Notes under the pieces: model-generated
The model's database searches: none
Seen by the model: the letters and a program-made list of their open reading frames with translations, nothing else
Told to the model about the DNA's origin: nothing
Part shown: piece after piece, positions 11,758 through 22,006 of the stretch
Numbering within the stretch: the first letter of the stretch is position 1
How the letters are laid out: each line of letters starts with the position of its first letter
Position numbers and translations under genes: made by a program
Origin: Pleurotus djamor
Taxonomy: Eukaryota; Basidiomycota; Agaricomycetes; Agaricales; Pleurotaceae
Direction of reading: 5' to 3'
Assembly (NCBI GenBank): GCA_029747585.1
Contig: JAPEVF010000276.1
Span: 1-56,208, forward strand
Length of the DNA: 56,208 bases

Positions 11758-12373
11758 ATGCCAGCAACACGCTCAGGACGGTCCAAAGGCAGGATCTCGG
11801 CGCGTCCCCTGTCTGTGACCAACTCCTGTGGCTCGAGTCTTACTACCCTTGTTGATTCCGAGGAAGGTGCTGATGACAATGACACCAGTGATTCAGACTC
11901 TCCTTCACCCTGCAAACGTCACGGAGTCGCGTCAAAGGTCCCGCGGCCGCCTGTTTCAAAAGCACGAGCCATCGTTTCACGGAGCAACAAATCTACTCTC
12001 TTCAAGACGATTGAGGTCAATGGGCAGGTCTTACAGCCAACCGTCGCGTTCGATGCATTTTGGACTTGGGCACACGAAAGGATGGTCATAGACAGTAAAC
12101 GTCGTTCAGGCCTACCCCCGCCGTGAGTATTTACTTCTTCATTGCATCCGAACATCCCACAACTCAAAAGACGCGCGGAAAAAATGATGCATCAGTTGGA
12201 CAGATGACATCATTCTACGTGACTATTACTTCTGCAATCCTTTTCGCGTCGCCGATTGCCTCACCCAGTTCCTCATAACCGATGTGGCCAATGTGCAGGA
12301 CTTCACCTCTTCATTAGAGACAGGATACTCGAGCCTAATGCTGCAGCGCCCGGGTGATGGATCCTCTTGGTAG
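11758..12373 (+). pseudogene. 5' fragment of an HMUDK_hel-like gene, fused to foreign sequence
   Basis: Exon 1 (11758-12122) and exon 2 (from 12196) join at a gtgagt donor and a cag acceptor. The peptide has a basic, Ser-rich N-terminus. A conserved module follows around residues 95-165: FDAFWTWAHERMVID, then RSGLPPPWTDD, then FCNPFRVADCLTQFLI. This matches my memory of the fungal '5-hmdU DNA kinase helical domain' (HMUDK_hel), which is common in Agaricomycetes. At 12282 the sequence switches without a gap to an antisense copy of the FKBP gene's 5' end, and the frame stops at TAG 12371. The conserved domain is therefore cut and the gene is very probably inactive. A second, shorter copy is at 1-169. 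Confidence 0.6.
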
Positions 12374-12685
12374 GTAATTTGGGTGATCTGCACCTGGTAA
12401 GGTAGGTTGATCGGGGTCCTCTTGTTGGGTGTGCAGATGATAGACCTAAAACGACCCGCGTCGTCACACACGACGAGCAAAGGTTTAGCAAGTATCACGT
12501 ACCAAGGTCCTTCCATCGGGCGATAGAGTAGATGATGGAGAAATGAAGGGAACGAGGGGAATAGGGCATGCTATATGTCATGGCAAGGACAAAGAACCAC
12601 TGGGCCAAGGCGCCAAACGCGCATCAAACGCGCATCGACCATTCAATATTCACGTGGACAGCCGGCGCCATGACCCAGATGGGTC
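12282..12685. repeat. 404-bp identical duplicate of the FKBP gene 5' end
   Basis: This block equals 24986-25389 base for base as far as I can compare, with a constant offset of 12704 and no indels. In the parent locus it covers the promoter, exon 1, intron 1 and part of exon 2 of the NPL-FKBP gene (minus strand). Identity includes the intron, so the copy is recent or an assembly artefact. Left flank here is the HMUDK_hel exon; right flank is the 3' side of the Ulp1 gene. Confidence 0.9.
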
Positions 12686-12760
12686 ATGTACGATCACGAT
12701 TCACTAGGCGGCCCGAAGGCCTGAAGGATCACGCTTTCACCCTCACGACGTGGAGGTATT

Positions 12761-14391
12761 TTATTTAGTGGAGGTGGACTTCATCAGCTCTCCTACGTCA
12801 ACTCCCGTCGCAAGCCATTCTATGTATGCAATCAACTTCTTGCGATACCCAGCTACTTCTTCAATCTTCCATCCTTGGTTCCGCCCGGCTCTGCGTCGAT
12901 CATGGACGCCCTTGTCCGACTGAGTTTCCAAAGTCAGCTCACCGTACACGACAATTTGTAGAAGATGTATATCACCAGAATCAACTGGAATGTTCCTTCG
13001 GGGTCGTTGATGAAAGCTTTTGCAAAGTGGAGCAAATATATGCCACAATCGTATGAATTAGTTTGCTTGGGAACCTGTTTGAGAAGCAGCAGGATGAGCG
13101 TTGAATGAGGTAGATTACGAACGAAACTCACCCGAGCATGGCGCCATGCAATTGCCGGTCCTCGCTCCTCATGCCCAAAGAATTTACATAAGGACTTCAG
13201 AAAATGCTCCAACTTGCGGCAAGTATTTGTATGATCGCTTCCCATCGAGTCGAGAATTAGAATGAACGTCCTAGCCTGGTTTGGCTGAGACTCCTGCGCT
13301 CATTCTGCAAAGATACTCACCGTGATTCACTATCCCCTGGGGTATGATTAGCCTCGGCACCGCTGATCATCCGATGCGGCTCATATATTATGGCCAGATA
13401 CCAGTGGTCCCTAAGTAGGCTGAGGATATCGTGCCATGTTCATGAACGAGAAGACTTACTGCTCGCAGATAGGTATAATGACCGATTGTTTTGTGAACAA
13501 ATCCCGGTCCACCCATCGCAGATCATACTTGTCTGTTCAAAACTGTTCAGATGCACAGCAGTGGTGGAGGGAAGTGCTTTCGACCCACGTGCATTAAGTA
13601 AAGGATAAAAGTAAGGATTGAAAACGGTTGTACTGCTCTGGAGGTCAGGACGGCTTCGTCTTGCCATTTGCGAGATAAATCTACGTACTAAATGAGAGAC
13701 GAATACGTGCATAGAGGGTCCGATGTACTCACTCAAGCCCGAACTCGATGATGGTGTCATTCAGCCACTGAGTTGGCTGCAATGTTTGTAGATCACATTT
13801 CTGGATACTAATCCCAGAACCCTTGCGTCCCTTTCTTGGAAAGACGAGAATGCTAGACGAACGTTTTTGAAAGGATCGATTGTCTGAAAAGTGACGTACG
13901 TTTCCGGTCGGTCGTCGGGACGCAAAGAACGTTTGGGATGGCGGGCAGGGTGCGGGTGGTTAGCCGTACACTGCGGTGGCTCTCGGTTTGAGTTTTCGAC
14001 ACGCTTCAAGTTCTGCGTCCGTTCTAATCAGCTGGGCAGTCGCATGTCATTAAGAGGTCAAACAGACCGTAACCCGGATGGACTCCTTCATCAGTTGCCG
14101 AGAGGGCTTTCCGGTCAGACTTGGATACGTGCGCCACGCGCAAGGTGCCATGGTGCGATAGATTGGCACTAAAGGATGATATTCGAGTGGGATAGATGGA
14201 TGAGATCGCAGCCTTTGCCGCGAGACGATCTACATTGCATGTCGGTGAGTTGGGGGCATTCGGAGACGGAAAAAAGGACTTGCAATGACAGGCATCCAGA
14301 CGACTGGCCATTTCCAGGCAACTGATTGTAACCGCGTGCGATGCATGGGAGCAGAGGATGCGTTTGTAGAACAGGAAGTGGGGACTCGCAT
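12761..14391 (-). CDS. Ulp1-family SUMO/ubiquitin-like protease (C48)
   Basis: This cysteine protease family removes SUMO or a related modifier from target proteins. Reading 5' to 3' on the minus strand, a fold-entry motif LQPTQWLNDTIIEFGLE is followed by NPYFYPLL. The catalytic His lies in DHWYLAIIYEP, the Asp in LILDSMG, and the nucleophile in QTNSYDCGIYLLHF. The C-terminal helix ends at TAA 12761-12763. At least seven introns are needed, one (donor near 14290) of GC-AG type. The 5' exons are tentative; ATG 14391 is the first in the open frame. The join between the His exon and the Asp exon (about 13310) could not be made in frame, so either a small exon was missed, there is a sequence error, or the gene is damaged. 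All three catalytic residues are present. Confidence 0.7.
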
Positions 14392-14538
14392 TCTCGGCCT
14401 GCTGATTGTACCATCAACTTGATGGTCAAAGGACGGGAACAAAACGAGTTGTGTGTGACGCCCTGAGGCTTCAAAGCACGCATGAATGGTCTATGTGTTC
14501 ATTGGTCAAGTTCGCTTTGTCCCTTGGATGGGCGTGGT

Positions 14539-14656
14539 TTGTTTGTTTTATCATGTCCAGGTCGAAGCTTGCAGGTCACGCCACCGTCTGATAATGATTG
14601 TTTGTTTTATCAATGTCATGTCCAGGCCGAAGCTTGCAGGTCACGCCACCGTCTGA
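14539..14656. repeat. Tandem duplication of about 55 bp
   Basis: Units at 14539-14591 and 14600-14656 share tgtttgttttatca, then catgtccagg, then cgaagcttgcaggtcacgcc. The second unit has a 4-base insertion. It lies in the divergent region between the Ulp1 gene and the acidic protein gene. Confidence 0.85.
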
Positions 14657-14766
14657 CTCTGGTTGTATATAACTCGCTTTCGCGATGTTGATAATTCGCA
14701 CTACTCACCTCCGGCAAGCATTCAATATCTCTACACACTGACTCTGCCCCCTTCATAATCGGCTCT

Positions 14767-16034
14767 ATGAACAAGCGATCCCAGGACAGTTCACGTCAAG
14801 GCAAGTTGTTCCATGTCGTTCTACCTCTATACTGACACATCAACAGAGGGCCCTCGAAAACGCGCTCGCGTAGAAACCGGGGCAACGCAGGGATTGATAC
14901 CCCCAGACTACAACCTCTTCAAGTTCGGCTTCATGATCGATAGTTTACGTCAAGGTAGTTGGTTCCATGTCGTTCTACCTCTATAATGCTGACAGATCAA
15001 CTTACCACCTACAGTGCCTCCTCAGAAACGCGCTCGCAGAGCAGCTTCTCATCGCGTGGCGCACAAAGGCCGCCTTCACCCTTTCAAGTCATCAGTCTAC
15101 CGCGACCTCCGTGTGAGGACAGGTTCGTTCCCTCTTCTGTATGTTGGGTCATTTCTCACAGAAAACTTTTCATAGGACCTAAAGCCTCAATCGATTCGGC
15201 GAAAATGTCTAGCCTATTGACTAATGAGGGAGGTACAGACTGTTCCGCGAGTGATGAACTCCGTCGTGGTAACTTCGAAGAAGACGACTCTTCTGACGAG
15301 GGTTCCTCTGACGAAGGCGCTTACGAGAGCTGTCTCTCCTCCTGTGAATCTGACGACGAGCCATCCTCCCACGAAGATATCACCGCTGCGGACACAGATC
15401 TCTGGGCGAACCATGCCCCGGCCTTGGATCATACCGCCGAAGTGGATGCGAGCAACAAGTCCGCTGATGAGAGCTATCTCTCCTCCTCTAACTCTGACGT
15501 CTCTAACTCTGACGACGAGCCATACCCTTACGAAGATATCGCCGCTTCGGACACAGATCTCTGGGCGAACAGCGTCCCAGTTCCAGAGCGTCCAACCGAG
15601 TCTGATGTCCGGTGGGGGCTTGAGTGGGGGTATGAGGTTTATGACCCTTCCGTTGTAAGTCAGGTCTTCTGTTGAAGCTTAATCAGTCGTCCCTCAAGGC
15701 AATCCGCTAGCTTGAGATCGTTAGGAACACTGATTTCACGTCGAACGCGTTCTCTCTCATGAACAGCCTTTCTCAACTTTTCGTGCATTTGCATGCTGTA
15801 CGGGCTTCCTTAGGGCACACGGAAATGGCACCCAACCTACCTTCTAGCTTCTACACCCAAAAGTTCCTTGAACACATCGAATCCGGGGCTCGTGGTCGTT
15901 TCCCCGTGCACCCCCCTGTCAGTGGTCCAGATGAATTTACCTACAAGTATGTCGTCATCTTTGAAATCCCAGAGCTTCCCATTTCTGACTGTAACAGGAT
16001 CCTAGCTCTTCTGAGCTTGCCTCGTCAAGGATAA
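14767..16034 (+). CDS. Acidic repeat protein, unrecognised (333 aa)
   Basis: Six exons (14767-14800, 14847-14954, 15015-15122, 15176-15654, 15711-15946, 15998-16034) sum to 1,002 bases, exactly 334 codons with stop. Intron 1 uses a GC donor (gcaagt). The N-terminal 80 residues are basic with repeated KRAR clusters, likely nuclear localisation signals. The middle is very acidic and Ser-rich, with two copies of the pattern DDEPxxxEDIxAxDTDLWAN. A more globular C-terminal region (about residues 240-333) contains FSLMNSLSQLFVHLHAV. Exons 2 and 3 are both 108 bases and both encode PxKRAR, and introns 1 and 2 share a 20-base block, so one exon-intron unit was tandemly duplicated. I know no family. 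A nuclear regulator is a guess from charge pattern only. Confidence 0.7.
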
Positions 16035-17165
16035 ATCTTGCATCACATTCATAGCAGTGATTGTTTCGTAGACCTCGCTAATACCTTGCTAATATCACCA
16101 CGGAATTCTGTCATAAAAACCATTCTAAGTCTTTGAGAACTGTCTATGATGTTGTTCACGGTCTCGCGAGCCACCACATGAATCATACATGCATAGCGGC
16201 GAGGCTAGCCACATGGCCGCAGTACATTCCGGCCATCGTGCTCTCCACATCAGTCGCAACCATTTCGAACCTCTTTTCTCGTTTCTCACCCATTCTGTGA
16301 GCTTGGCGCTCCTAGCTCCTACGAATACCTTTGTCTAAGGCTGGTACCCAAACACGCCCCCGATTGCACGACCCTGACGCTTGATCGTCTTCCACATCTC
16401 CTCGCTACGTTTTCATCCAACCCAACTCTTGCCAAGTTCACAGAGACGACCGCTATATGGAGACGGACTCGTTGTGGCACCGCTTTTTGACTATAGTACC
16501 CTAGTCTAGCTGTACTGGACATCCGCCAAGTTCCCGCCAAGGTGGTGCGGGAGATCATAGACTTCATTGGAGAAGCGTGGTTCGTATTCTTGCCGAAGAC
16601 TTTTCACCTAACACTTTGATTATTCTGTCAGTCAATAATAATACTATGGACCACAAGATTTGTCTTGCGTCGCTTCGGCGGGTTGCTATGTCTTCAAAAT
16701 GAGAACGTCATAAGAACCCCAAGGCGCATGATAGATCTGAGGAAGTTATCGACACGGAAGTAAAATCTGTAAGGCCTGAAAGCCATATTTACTCACCTAT
16801 ATATATATCGAGAGGCATTAAGGCTCAACTTTGAATATCAAGTTCAGTGTGAGTCGGATATGACCGAGACAGAGTAATAGAGAGTACCTATTGTGATGTC
16901 TGAGGGTACTGACGAAATTGAAGTGAATTTGAAATAATGACTCGCTACATCTGCTTAAGATACGAGTAAACACAGCCTGGGGGCATGGTCAAGAGACCCC
17001 GCGAAATGGGAAATCTGGAGTTGAGATACGGGCACAGCACGTCTGTTCAGATGAGAGTACGACGGCGAGTGAATAGGACACGGCGACTAGTAGCGACACA
17101 CACACAGCACGTAACATAAATGTATCAGTATGGACCATATTCAAGCGAATCTATGTGAGAACGCG
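16035..17165. other. Intergenic, with possible F-box-type remnant
   Basis: Around 16250-16615 the plus strand has broken coding-like pieces: LRLVPKHAPDCTTLTLDRL in one frame and VPAKVVREIIDFIGEAW, separated by stops. The second resembles the start of fungal F-box-like proteins (LPxELxxxIIDF). If real it is a dead gene. The rest holds nothing I recognise; a short AT run is at 16797-16808. Confidence 0.3.
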
Positions 17166-18719
17166 TCAGCGTCGCGCAAAAAACCGTCCGATGAGCAAGT
17201 CCTTGCGATAATACACCATGGCGATCAAACACATAACAATGGTAATGAGGACAACAAGAGTGAGAGTCGCCGGTTGCGTTGGACTGGCTGGCCCTGGCGA
17301 TGGATTTGATGGAGCGAGGGAGCGATGCTTTGGGACAGTGATCCATGACTGGAGAGATCCTGAGCTTGATATGAGGGCCACTTTGAATGTGTCCGTATGG
17401 GTGTCGTAGCATTCCTGTGGAGATTGTGGGTAAGGGGGTATGACGGTTGAACATTGAGGGGGGAAACAGGGACTGACAGATACAGAGAGAATTTCATCAG
17501 CTAGATAGACATTGTCAGATGAAGATCCGCAAGGCGAAGCAAAGTAAAAGGGACGCACCGTCGGCGACGAAATGAAGCTCCATGTCTTGATCGGACGCAA
17601 GGTCGTGGAGGGTAGCTATATTACCAGCGGCGTACAGTAAAGCCGTACCCCCGTGTGCAAATGTGGCGGTTCTTCGAAAGTTCTCAGTGAGAGCCAAGGC
17701 CATCTGGTTCCCTACGGAAGTGGAGATGCTGTACAGCTGAGGACCAGCTTCTCCTTCAAGGGCGACATAGCGATCACCCGTGGCTATTGCACCAAACAAG
17801 TCTCTGTATCCAGCGTCAGGGATGAGTCAGTGAGAGCGTTTGTACAGAAGTAGATGCGATACTGACGTGCCCTGAATACGGACTTGGCGCGTAGGAGACG
17901 TCGAGGGAGAGACAATATCCCAGATACTGCCAAATGGGAATCTTAGCAAGAGAGGCGGAAGAACGAGCGAATGAAGATACGCACGATGCGCCAAACTCTG
18001 CGTAGGAAATGACTAGCAAAGAGGTTTGATCGAGCCAAGTCAAGCTGACAATCGATGTCTCTTTCGGGGGTGGAAATCGTGTAGGTTCCTAGGAGAGCAG
18101 AAAGGGAGGATCAGGGCTTGGCGAGAGATGGGACCAAGTTGAACGCACGTTTTGTCCATCAGTGGGAAAGAAAGTAGAGAAATCCCCTGCCAAATATGCA
18201 TGAAATCGACGGGCCTCGAAGGCTATACACTAAACTTACCAGAGAAGGACCACAGATGGGCTTGGGAGCCGTGACAGAGAGCAATGAGGCGCCTTTGAGG
18301 GTCAGGGTGAACCGCAGCGAGAGTGATTGGGTATTTAGCTGTAAATACGAAGCTACCGCATTCGAGCCACTGAGGAAGATCAGGAGGGGATCTCAAAGTG
18401 GAAAAGAAAACGCACTCACCACTTTATCCGATTGAGCGAGCTGAATTACTCGGAGCCGTCCTACTCCTTGATGAGTCAAAACCATACAGAACGTATCGCA
18501 AGAAAACCAAGAGATGCATGGGGGAAGATTCTCGTCGTCCTGTAAGGTGCATTGGATGGTGGCGAATAGTTTTGCCTTGGCGGACGTCTGGTAGACTGTG
18601 ATGGTGCCTGGACAAGCTGCGACGAGATAAAGACCCGTGGGGGAGAAACTGAGCCGGGCCGCGTCGACGGGGGTTTCAAGTTGAAGCTTGGGGTTTTCCA
18701 CGTATCGGAGAGGCTCCAT
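17166..18719 (-). CDS. WD40-like protein with C-terminal membrane anchor (380 aa)
   Basis: Eight exons (18420-18719, 18240-18369, 18149-18186, 17985-18088, 17867-17926, 17559-17803, 17484-17500, 17166-17414) sum to 381 codons with stop, all with good splice sites. The N-terminal 300 residues look like degenerate beta-propeller blades, for example AARLSFSPTGLYLVAACPG, SIVSLTWLDQTSLLVISY and IWDIVSPSTSP. Near the C-terminus a Ser/Pro-rich linker is followed by one transmembrane helix, TLTLVVLITIVMCLIAMVYY, and a short basic tail. The layout (propeller outside, single C-terminal anchor) recalls Sec12-type or other ER propeller proteins, but no diagnostic motif is seen. Start ATG 18719 opens the first frame. 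Confidence 0.75.
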
Positions 18720-19145
18720 GGGCAAGTACAGAGGGGGCTTAGGGGAGTAGACAAACGTTTGAGCATCGCTAGCTTAAGTACCTCAGTACTCTGTGGCAAC
18801 TCTGTGGCCCCAGCGCTCTCAAAGGGCCAGGACTTGATTACGTCAGTCTGGACATGGCCCGAACAGGATATGGCACGATGTTACCACGTGCCAGAGTGGC
18901 TCCTATGTTGGACCTCAGTCTCCTGAACTTGGCGTCGCACAACCACAAGCATGGGCCCTCACTGACACCTTCAGCTTCAAGCTCCCTCCGCAGAAGACCC
19001 TAGCGTCTCCGAGCTACCAGATTAGAGCCACGTCGCCTTGCAACAGGAACCACCGACCGAGGACCAGGTGTCGATCGGGACCTTTTGAAGTCAATGCATG
19101 ATTTTTCTATCAAGAACTCTTTCTAAGGACACATCCGTGCGGCTA
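18720..19145. other. Intergenic region, nothing recognised
   Basis: 5' flank of the WD40-like gene and 3' flank of the small gene at 19146-19471. No open frame with support. Confidence 0.4.
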
Positions 19146-19471
19146 CTATGCGATGCTCCGTGAGGATCTACGGCGCCGCAAGATGGGTCGTGGCTAAGAA
19201 AGCATCATTGCATCGATGGTGATTCTTTCAAAACTGACGCCGAAGCACATACCTTGGGTCTTGGTCCACCACGCTGCGTCGCCTGACCAGCACGGTGCAT
19301 GTATATGGACTGCGTCAAATCATCCAGTCCCTCGTCGTCGTCCTTAATTGGGTATAGCACGCGTCCCACTGCAGCGCTCTCCACCATCACCCGCCGCGCA
19401 GCTTCATCATAAGATGAATCCCTTAGATGGTAGTTGCCAATTTGCCAGATAGCAACGCTTGCTATGTCCAT
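19146..19471 (-). CDS. Small orphan protein (88 aa)
   Basis: Exons 19253-19471 and 19146-19193 join across a gtatgt...ttcttag intron and sum to 89 codons with stop. The peptide begins MDIASVAIWQIGNYHLRD, is acidic in the middle (PIKDDDEGLDDLTQS) and ends in a strongly basic tail (PRPILRRRRSSRS). No transmembrane helix or domain recognised. It is divergently arranged with the RING gene, with only 93 bases between the two ATGs, so a shared promoter is likely. Confidence 0.5.
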
Positions 19472-19564
19472 GTCAGGTCACATTTTCCACTTCATTGGAA
19501 AACATTCCTTTGTTCTCTGACTTATAAAAACACTCAGCCACTACGATGCATTTCCAACACTCCC
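19472..19564. promoter_or_regulatory. Short divergent promoter between small gene and RING gene
   Basis: Only 93 bases separate the minus-strand ATG at 19471 and the plus-strand ATG at 19565, so both promoters must overlap. A ttataaa stretch at about 19521-19527 could be a TATA element for the plus gene. Confidence 0.4.
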
Positions 19565-20276
19565 ATGTCTCAACAACGTCTACATAGGCCCAGTCAACTC
19601 CCTGACAATCATGCCCAGTCCTCTGTCTCCAGACCTCCCCATCTGCTCGTTCATCGCGGCGGTGATGACCAGGCCTCGAGCGACCATGCAGCGCTGGCCC
19701 AGGACCAACACTCCGAGAGGCACACCCCATCGCGACCCAGTGTACGCGATACCTGGACGTTGTCAACGAAGAATGTCAGTATTTCCTGATCACTCGTGTT
19801 TTTCATCACTCATGCGTTAGAACATAAGCTCTATGATAGGCTTAGGACACGATTAGAATGCCCCATTTGCCTTGAAATATACAACGTTCCCCTCATGTAC
19901 GTACGAAATGCTTGTATTCAATGGCGGTTTCCTCGATGTTGAAGGCCTTCATAGCACCCCTTGTGGACACACTTTCTGTGGCCAATGCCTCGAAAGCGCC
20001 CTTTCGGCAACCACGGAAAGGAGGCTCGCAAAAGTTGGCATTCAATTACCTACGACCTGGCGCGAAGCAAAGGCATTGCAGAACCATCTCTTCGAATGTG
20101 GTATTGATGTCGACGCAATGTTCGAAAACTCATGCCCGTTCTGTAGCAAGCCACTAGTAGAGTGTCCGAGGGTGAATGAGCCAGTTAGACAAGCCGTGGA
20201 ATACCTTCGAGGCTTTGAAGATGACTACCCGGGAATGGATGTGCATAAGAGTTTTTGTTGTAGCCTATTTGTATGA
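19565..20276 (+). CDS. RING-finger protein, probable E3 ubiquitin ligase (199 aa)
   Basis: Exons 19565-19774, 19829-19896 and 19955-20276 sum to exactly 200 codons with stop. The first exon encodes a Ser/His/Arg-rich disordered region. A C3HC4-type RING follows: CPICLEIYNVPL, then TPCGHTFCGQCLESAL, a long insert of about 45 residues, and CPFCSKPLVECPRVNE. The Cys and His zinc ligands are all present; the long spacing before the last CxxC is unusual. A short C-terminal segment ends in FCCSLFV. RING proteins recruit E2 enzymes to substrates; the substrate here is unknown. The second intron carries the donor gtacgt; acceptor ataag at 19828 was chosen because it keeps the frame. Confidence 0.75.
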
Positions 20277-20565
20277 TATGTAGTTTTCGGGCACACCGAC
20301 CAGCTTGTGAAGCACGGTGTCAAAGGGAGACTCCATTGCCTCGCCTTGCCTTTTCGCAGAAATGCTGAACCTCCCATCTGCGGCCCAGTGTTGGCGGTTA
20401 AGGTTAAGCCTTAGTTTATGCTATAATAAGACGTGCGGTTGCAGTTTCCATCCCCACGCCTAGAGCGCTTGATCAGACAATTCCTTCGCCACCATCAACG
20501 GCTCTGTCCTCAGGCCTCAAGCTCAAGGCTCAGCGCTCAGCTTCAACCCGGCCCACATCGCGATC

Positions 20566-21024
20566 ATGACCGATAGCAGCGGTGGTAGGCGTAAAGTTTT
20601 TCTCCGATACTTGAAAATCTCAGTACTGCCATATTCAAGTCGTATCTCTTTCGTTCACTCCCCCCATATCAATCAATGCTACCCATGTCGAAGCCACTTT
20701 GCAAGGCGACACCTTTCGCATCGTTTTTCCGCCTCAATATCATATCATTAACCCCGACTTTATTCACCTTTGGGTTGCCCACCCTCGGAAGGTGAAATTT
20801 ACGGTCAGTGCGGCACTTACAGACCGTGGCCAGCATGGCCCTCCGACCAGTAAGTGTCTTATGCATACGGAGTATGTATGTCCTGCGTAACTCATTTTCC
20901 CCCAGTCGAAGTCGCATGCATCATTGTGATTAGCCCATCGATTGACACTAGGCGGTGTACGGCAAGCCTGAGATGCCACCCTCCTCATGAATTGGAAATC
21001 ATCTTCATTGACCGACGGGCATGA
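20566..21024 (+). CDS. Small orphan protein (97 aa)
   Basis: Exons 20566-20584, 20694-20849 and 20906-21024 sum to 98 codons with stop. The protein is rich in beta-strand-forming residues: GDTFRIVFPPQYHIINPDF, HPRKVKFTVSAALTDRG, and IEVACIIVISPSIDT, ending LEIIFIDRRA. No signal peptide, membrane helix or known motif. A CTATAATA element lies at about 20419 and a cluster of CTCAAGGCTCAGCGCTCAG repeats at 20508-20540 just upstream. Confidence 0.5.
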
Positions 21025-21121
21025 GTACGAGGACACTCCCCTAAGCCATACATACTAAGTACCATGCTTTCCTATTGGTACTTGCTTCCACGACTACGGT
21101 GTGCTATCCGCTTGCTATCTG

Positions 21122-21456
21122 TTATTCATTGCTATTGGAGACATTGCTGTTTTTTCCCTTACATATATATGACATGTCTGCAGTCGTCATTGGTATTGGA
21201 AACACAGAGTTGGGATTAAGTACTCACATCCCTTGAGGGACTTATGGACCCTGTTTCGTCGTCCCTATTATCCCTCGGACTGCTTACCTTGGGAAATATG
21301 ATCATGAGGGGACATTGTTGCTGACCGCAGACTTTGCAGCTCCTTCCAGACGGTGGCGAGGTTACAGGATTGCTCACAGACACGGTGTGAATTCGAAGAA
21401 GCTAGGGACTTGACATTAGACACCATTGCGTCGTGAAGCAACTGCAAGACGTACAT
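21122..21456 (-). CDS. Small hypothetical protein (89 aa)
   Basis: Exons 21288-21456 and 21122-21222 join across a gtaagc intron and sum to 90 codons with stop. The peptide (MYVLQLLHDAMVSNVKSLAS...) is probably helical in its first half and Asn/Ser-rich at the end. No family recognised. Support is only the clean splice and frame. Confidence 0.35.
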
Positions 21457-22006
21457 GGTGGATGCATGGTTTGAAGTCGGAGAGAAACGAAGGGAAAGTG
21501 CATGTTCGCCTAGTTGCGCGCTTTCTTATAAACCTAGGCCATGATTGCATGAAGCTAAGGCCTGATCGAAGCTTTGAAAGTTGAAGGCCACCAGCGCGGA
21601 TTTTGGCAAGATTTTGGCGGTGAATGAGCTTGGATCTGTTGGCGTTCTCCTTTGTTGGGCCCCTGATTCCGTACATAATCGTGCCGGGTCCGTGCCAGCC
21701 AGGTACCGTTCCACTTGAATTGCTCCAGTCACCCGCGGCGACGAAATTCTGGGACTCATCCCGGCACTCACTCACTGGTTCCTGCTCATGAATGGTTCGA
21801 CTTAGAGTAATCTTAGGCATGTTTTTTTTTNCAATTTTNATTATCTCCATCGTTTTGGGGGATTCAAACTAACGATGAGTGTTTTCACAGGCCCCTACCC
21901 ATACGTTGTGCCACGCCAAATACATGGGCTGCAGATGTGACCCGTCAGCGGGGCAGGCTTTCTCCTTCGCCTGCGGTCTAGTCATCACGAACGCGCGCGT
22001 CACAAT
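21457..22006. other. Upstream region of NSE4, nothing recognised
   Basis: A 144-codon minus-strand frame (21416-21850) contains two Ns near 21832 and 21839 next to a T run and has no recognisable domain. No other structure seen. Confidence 0.35.

Noticed and set aside
12373..12685. Second active FKBP gene copy
   Set aside because: Only promoter, exon 1 and part of exon 2 are present; no FKBP domain follows.
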